Assembly (NCBI GenBank): GCA_951812665.1
Contig: CATOST010000005.1
Span: 86,494 to 150,493, forward strand
Reading direction: 5' to 3'
DNA from: an uncultured Acidobacteriota bacterium
GTDB taxonomy: Bacteria > Acidobacteriota > UBA6911 > RPQK01 > JAJDTT01
DNA length: 64,000 bases
The translations under genes were made by a program, and so were the position numbers. Positions 60,347 to 64,000 of this stretch are shown here, one piece after another; the first letter of the stretch is position 1, and every line of letters begins with the position of its first letter. The notes beneath the pieces are model-generated. The model worked only from the letters and a program-made list of their open reading frames with translations, was not told the DNA's origin and searched no databases.

Positions 60347-61776
60347 GTGCGGGATCGTTGGTTGCGGGATCTGACACGAAGACATCTGTTCCATGAATGC
60401 GGGGTCGGACTGGGCAAGATCGCTCTCGCCACACTCCTGGCAGGCCCCGGGAGGTTGGCGGCCGGGCCGGAACGGCCGCATCCGCTGACTCCACGGAAAC
60501 CCCACTATACGCCCCGTGTGGACCGGGTGATCTTTCTGTTCATGGCCGGAGCTCCGAGCCAGCTCGACCTCTTCGACTACAAGCCCGAGCTCCTCAAGTA
60601 TGACGGGACCTCGGTCCCGCAAGAGGTGGTGCGCGATCAACGTTACGCATTCATCGAACGGGACGCGAACCTGATGGCGTCCCGCTTTTCCTTCAAGCGG
60701 TACGGACAGTCGGGAGCCGAGCTTTCGGAGATCATTCCCAGGATCGCCGAAATCGCGGACGACGTGGTCTTCGTCAAATCGATGACGACCGATGTCTTCA
60801 ATCACGCCCCGGCCCAGATCTTCATGAACACCGGCACCTCCCAACTGGGGCATCCCAGCCTGGGTTCGTGGGTCACCTACGGCCTGGGAAGCGAAGCGGA
60901 GGACCTCCCCGGCTTCGTCGTTCTGAGCACGGGAAACGGGACCAGTGGAGGACAGGCCAACTGGAGCTGCGGTTTCCTGCCAACGGCGTTCCAAGGGGTG
61001 CCTTTCCGGTCCCAGGGCGACCCGGTTCTCAACCTGGGCAATCCGCCCGGGATCGACGATCGGCTCCAGCGGGACTCTCTGGACCTCCTGCGGAAACTGA
61101 ACCGGCACCATGCGGACATCATCGGCGATCCTGAGATCTCCACCCGCATCAGTTCTTACGAATTGGCTTACCGGATGCAGAGCAGCGCTCCCGAACTCAT
61201 GGACCTTGCACAAGAGAGTCCGGCGACGTTGGAAATGTACGGTGCGAAGGTCGGGGAGCCCTCGTTCGCCGGCAATTGCCTGCTGGCGCGGCGGCTGGTG
61301 GAACGGGGAGTCCGTTTTGTCAACGTCTATCATTCCGGCTGGGACCACCACTCCGACGTCAAGGGAGGTCTCATCAAACAGTGCGGACTCACCGACCAGG
61401 CCTCCGCTGCCCTGGTCCGCGACCTGAAGCGGCGAGGGCTGCTGGAGCGGACGCTGGTCATCTGGGGGGGCGAGTTCGGCCGGACTCCCATGGTGGAGAG
61501 CAACTTGGCGCTGGGCCGAAAGATGGGCCGGGACCATCATCCCAGGCTTTCACAATGTGGCTGGCCGGGGGAGGACTCAAGGTGGGACAGACCATCGGCC
61601 GCACCGACGATCTGGGATTCCACATCGTGGATCATTCCATTCACGTCCATGACCTGCAGGCCACCATCCTGCACCTCCTTGGGTTCGACCACACGCGTTT
61701 GACGTTCCGATTCAAGGGACGCGATTTTCGGCTGACCGACGTGGGAGGAAGAGTGATTCAACAAATCCTGGCGTGA
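60347..61776 (+). CDS. DUF1501 protein (frameshifted; partner of the second cytochrome gene)
   Basis: Starts at the GTG at 60347 with AAGGAG upstream; [25 protein letters not shown] is its leader. Family motifs: [38 protein letters not shown] and [11 protein letters not shown]. At the C3 run 61541-61543 the frame shifts. Adding one C restores [21 protein letters not shown] and a continuous C-terminus ([21 protein letters not shown]) to the stop at 61774-61776. The repaired length is 476 residues, like the first copy. Confidence 0.88.
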
Positions 61777-61827
61777 GGATCTTTCTTCTTCTCGACTACG
61801 CTGAATCTGCCTTGATGTGAGATCGGT

Positions 61828-63165
61828 ATGCTCCAAAAAGCCTTGGTGATCTGTTTTCTGCTCGTCTCCACTTCTTGGGCGGAGGAGCGGAAATCAGGAG
61901 ATGCAACCCGTTACTGGCCGCAATGGAGAGGACCCCTGGGGACCGGCGTGGCGCCTGAAGCGGACCCGCCGGTTCACTGGGGCGAGTCTCGGAACCTGCT
62001 TTGGAAGAAGGCTCTCCCTGGCCTCGGGCACTCGACTCCCGTCGTCTGGGAGGACCGGATCTACGTGACCGCCGCCGTTCCCGAAGGAGAGGCGCTTGGT
62101 CCCATCTACGACGACGCGCCGGGCTCGCACGGCAACCTGCCGGTGACCCACCGGCAGCGCTTCGTGGTTCTGGCCCTGGATCGAAGCAACGGAGAAATCT
62201 TGTGGGAACGGACTGTGCGCACCAGTGTCCCACACGAGGGTGGGCACTACACATCCAGCCTGGCCTCGGCCTCTCCGCTCACCGACGGGGAACGCCTGCT
62301 GGCTTACTTCGGCTCGCAGGGGGTCTACTGTCTGAATCTGGACGGAGAGGTGCAATGGAAGAAGGAACTGGGGGTGATGCGGACCAAACACGGTCATGGG
62401 GAGGGTAGCTCGCCGGTTCTGCACGGCGAGACGCTGGTCGTCAACTGGGACCACGAAGGCCAATCGTTCGTCGTTGCCCTGGACAAGAGTACCGGTAACG
62501 AACGCTGGAAGGTCCGCAGGAACGAGGTGACCTCCTGGGCGACCCCTACTGCCGTCGAGCAGGATGGCGTGGTTCAGGTTATTGTCGCCGGCACGAGCCG
62601 GGTTCGCGGATACGCATTGGATACGGGCAAGGTGATCTGGGAATGCGGTGGTTTGGCAAACAATATCGTGGCTTCTCCTGTGGCGGGCGATGGAATGGCC
62701 TTCGTGGGGAGCAGCTATGAAAAGCGGGTTCTGCTGGCGATTCGCCTGGACGGGGCTCGGGGAGACATTACGGGAACGGACCGGGTGCCGTGGACGCGCA
62801 GGCGAACGACCCCCTACGTCCCGTCCCCTCTTCTGTATGACGGTACACTCTACTTCCTGGCGCACTACCAGGGGGTCCTGACCCGGGTCGACGCGAGAAC
62901 CGGGCAGGATCGGCCCGGGCCCTTGCGCCTGCCCGGCATCGGCAACGTTTACGCCTCCCCCGTGGCTGCGGCGGAACGGATCTACATCACGGACCTCAGT
63001 GGAGCTACCCTGGTCCTGAGTCATACCGAGACTCCGGAGGCGCTCGCCGTCAACCGGCTGGAGGACAGCTTCAGCGCTTCGGCGGCGCTGGCCGGCCGGC
63101 AACTCTATCTAAGGGGCGAAAAGAACCTCTACGCGATCGGACCCGCTCCCGCAGCTGCCCCTTGA
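61828..63165 (+). CDS. Exported PQQ-type beta-propeller protein (copy 2)
   Basis: 445 residues with a short signal peptide (KALVICFLLVSTSWA). It opens YWPQWRGPLGTGVAPEADPP, then WKKALPGLGHSTPVVWEDRIYVTAAVP, the same entry as the protein at 33581-34975. Further blades: ALDRSNGEILWERTV, VVNWDHEGQSFVVALDKSTG and YALDTGKVIWECGGLANN. It lacks the Arg-rich insert of the other copy. It follows the DUF1501 gene by 51 bp and may be in the same transcript. It is a likely periplasmic propeller of unknown ligand. Confidence 0.88.
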   Translation: MLQKALVICFLLVSTSWAEERKSGDATRYWPQWRGPLGTGVAPEADPPVHWGESRNLLWKKALPGLGHSTPVVWEDRIYVTAAVPEGEALGPIYDDAPGSHGNLPVTHRQRFVVLALDRSNGEILWERTVRTSVPHEGGHYTSSLASASPLTDGERLLAYFGSQGVYCLNLDGEVQWKKELGVMRTKHGHGEGSSPVLHGETLVVNWDHEGQSFVVALDKSTGNERWKVRRNEVTSWATPTAVEQDGVVQVIVAGTSRVRGYALDTGKVIWECGGLANNIVASPVAGDGMAFVGSSYEKRVLLAIRLDGARGDITGTDRVPWTRRRTTPYVPSPLLYDGTLYFLAHYQGVLTRVDARTGQDRPGPLRLPGIGNVYASPVAAAERIYITDLSGATLVLSHTETPEALAVNRLEDSFSASAALAGRQLYLRGEKNLYAIGPAPAAAP

Positions 63166-63330
63166 AGACCTCTTCGATCCACGGCAACTGCTCTGCGGAT
63201 CGGAATCCAATCGGACCTCCACCGGCAATGTCGTCTGTTGGTTTGCCCGCATTTCGGGCCGCGAATTGGCGGAATGCGGCGAGCTTCGGCTACACTGGCG
63301 GCGCACATATCTCCAATCATCCGGAATACC

Positions 63331-64000
63331 GTGAAGCCGTTTCGTTTCGTACACGCCGCCGATTTTGCATCTCGACAGCCCTTTCACGGGCTTGAAGTCC
63401 AGTGTGCCGGAGCATGTAGCCACGAGTCTTCGGGAAGCGACCTTCAATGCCTACGACAACATCGTCGATCTCTGCGTCTCGGAACGTGTGGACGCGCTTC
63501 TCATCGCGGGAGACGTCTATGACGGCGCCGACCGCAGCCTGCGAGCGCAACGCCGGTTCATCGATGGTCTGAACAGGCTCGACCAGGCCGGTATCCGCTC
63601 GTTCGTCTGCCATGGGAATCATGATCCCCTGGACGGTTGGGAGGCACGACTGCATATCCGCCGGGTTGTCATCGGTTCGGGTCCGAATTCGAGGCAGTTC
63701 CGGTATTCGAGGATGATCCCGGGGCCGCCGTCGTGCACGGCGTGAGCTACCCGACGCGCAATGTCCGAAAGAACCTGGTCCGCCGGTTGGGCCAAGTGGA
63801 TTCCCGATCTTTCAACATCGGTCTGCTTCACGCCAACGTGGACAACGATTCGAACCATGTGGCGTATGCTCCCTGCTCCCTGACCGACCTCGTGGAAACG
63901 GGAGTCGACTATTGGGCTCTGGGACATGTCCACACTCGACGTGTGCTGAATCCACAGAGCCCGGCCGTCGTCTACCCGGGGAATCCACAGGGCAGGCACC
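63331..64000 (+). CDS. SbcD/YhaO-like DNA nuclease (partial, two frameshifts)
   Basis: Begins at the GTG at 63331 and runs off the window. The metallophosphoesterase core is clear once two single-base slips are corrected. After VKPFRFVHAAD the T4 run at 63363-63366 has one T too many; without it the frame gives LHLDSPFTGLKSSVPEH and on to ALLIAGDVYDG and SFVCHGNHDPLDGW. The C2 run at 63658-63659 lacks one C; with it the frame gives IPPGCHRFGSEFEAVPVFED and ALGHVHTRRVL. The motifs DLH, GDVYD, GNHD and GHVH are those of the Mre11/SbcD/YhaO family, which helps repair DNA ends. Confidence 0.85.

Noticed and set aside
1..64000. CRISPR array, tRNA or rRNA genes, prophage
   Set aside because: I saw no regularly spaced direct repeats, no tRNA cloverleaf or rRNA segment, and no phage structural genes in the window.

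Overview
The window is high-GC DNA with a dense mix of typical bacterial catabolic, membrane and regulatory genes. Several traits are most familiar from Acidobacteriota (Solibacter-like groups) and from Planctomycetes- or Verrucomicrobia-like bacteria. They are two DUF1549/DUF1553 c-type cytochrome proteins, each followed by a DUF1501 protein; PQQ-type beta-propellers; three sodium:solute symporters; an ECF-type sigma factor coupled to a membrane Ser/Thr kinase; and DUF3500, CehA-like PHP and BKACE (DUF849) enzymes. An acidobacterium is my best guess. This is inference from gene families, and no rRNA or tRNA gene is present to confirm it.

Layout. 0-4 kb: the end of a 2-oxoacid:ferredoxin oxidoreductase (korA partial, korB), a small unknown protein and protoporphyrinogen oxidase. 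4-12 kb, minus strand: a formylglycine-generating-enzyme-type lipoprotein, a symporter with an FHA-like domain, a DUF3500 protein, an Ldh-type dehydrogenase, an aldo/keto reductase and a second symporter. 12-15.5 kb, plus strand: BKACE, amidohydrolase and a C45 Ntn-hydrolase in a tight operon. 15.6-22 kb: toxin-antitoxin genes on both sides of the first cytochrome/DUF1501 pair. 22-26 kb: two related HNH endonuclease genes, one split by an insertion sequence whose transposase carries an N-terminal DruA (DUF4338) domain. 26-47 kb: PHP hydrolase, two related glycoside-hydrolase-like proteins around a nitrilase, a PQQ propeller, a secreted propeller hydrolase, a 3-hydroxyacyl-CoA dehydrogenase/aminotransferase/aldo-keto reductase operon, a ferredoxin-NADP reductase, a sugar isomerase, an enolase-superfamily dehydratase, a MetE-like protein and a third symporter.

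47-56.5 kb is a run of minus-strand genes with a lipid theme. It has an alkylglycerone-phosphate-synthase-like flavoprotein with an SDR resembling DHRS7B (the animal alkyl-DHAP reductase). Next comes a cluster with two related START-like exported proteins at its ends and, between them, an ECF sigma factor, a Ser/Thr kinase, a CDP-alcohol phosphatidyltransferase and a GtrA protein. 56.7-64 kb: the second cytochrome/DUF1501 pair, a PQQ propeller, and the start of an SbcD/YhaO-like nuclease that runs off the window.

Two window-wide patterns stand out. First, a TA-flanked, roughly 160 bp inverted-repeat element (MITE-like) occurs twice, with two further end-like copies in promoter regions. Second, four genes are broken by single-base changes in short homopolymers. 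Every break repairs cleanly to a family-consistent protein, which points to consensus errors or very recent mutation.
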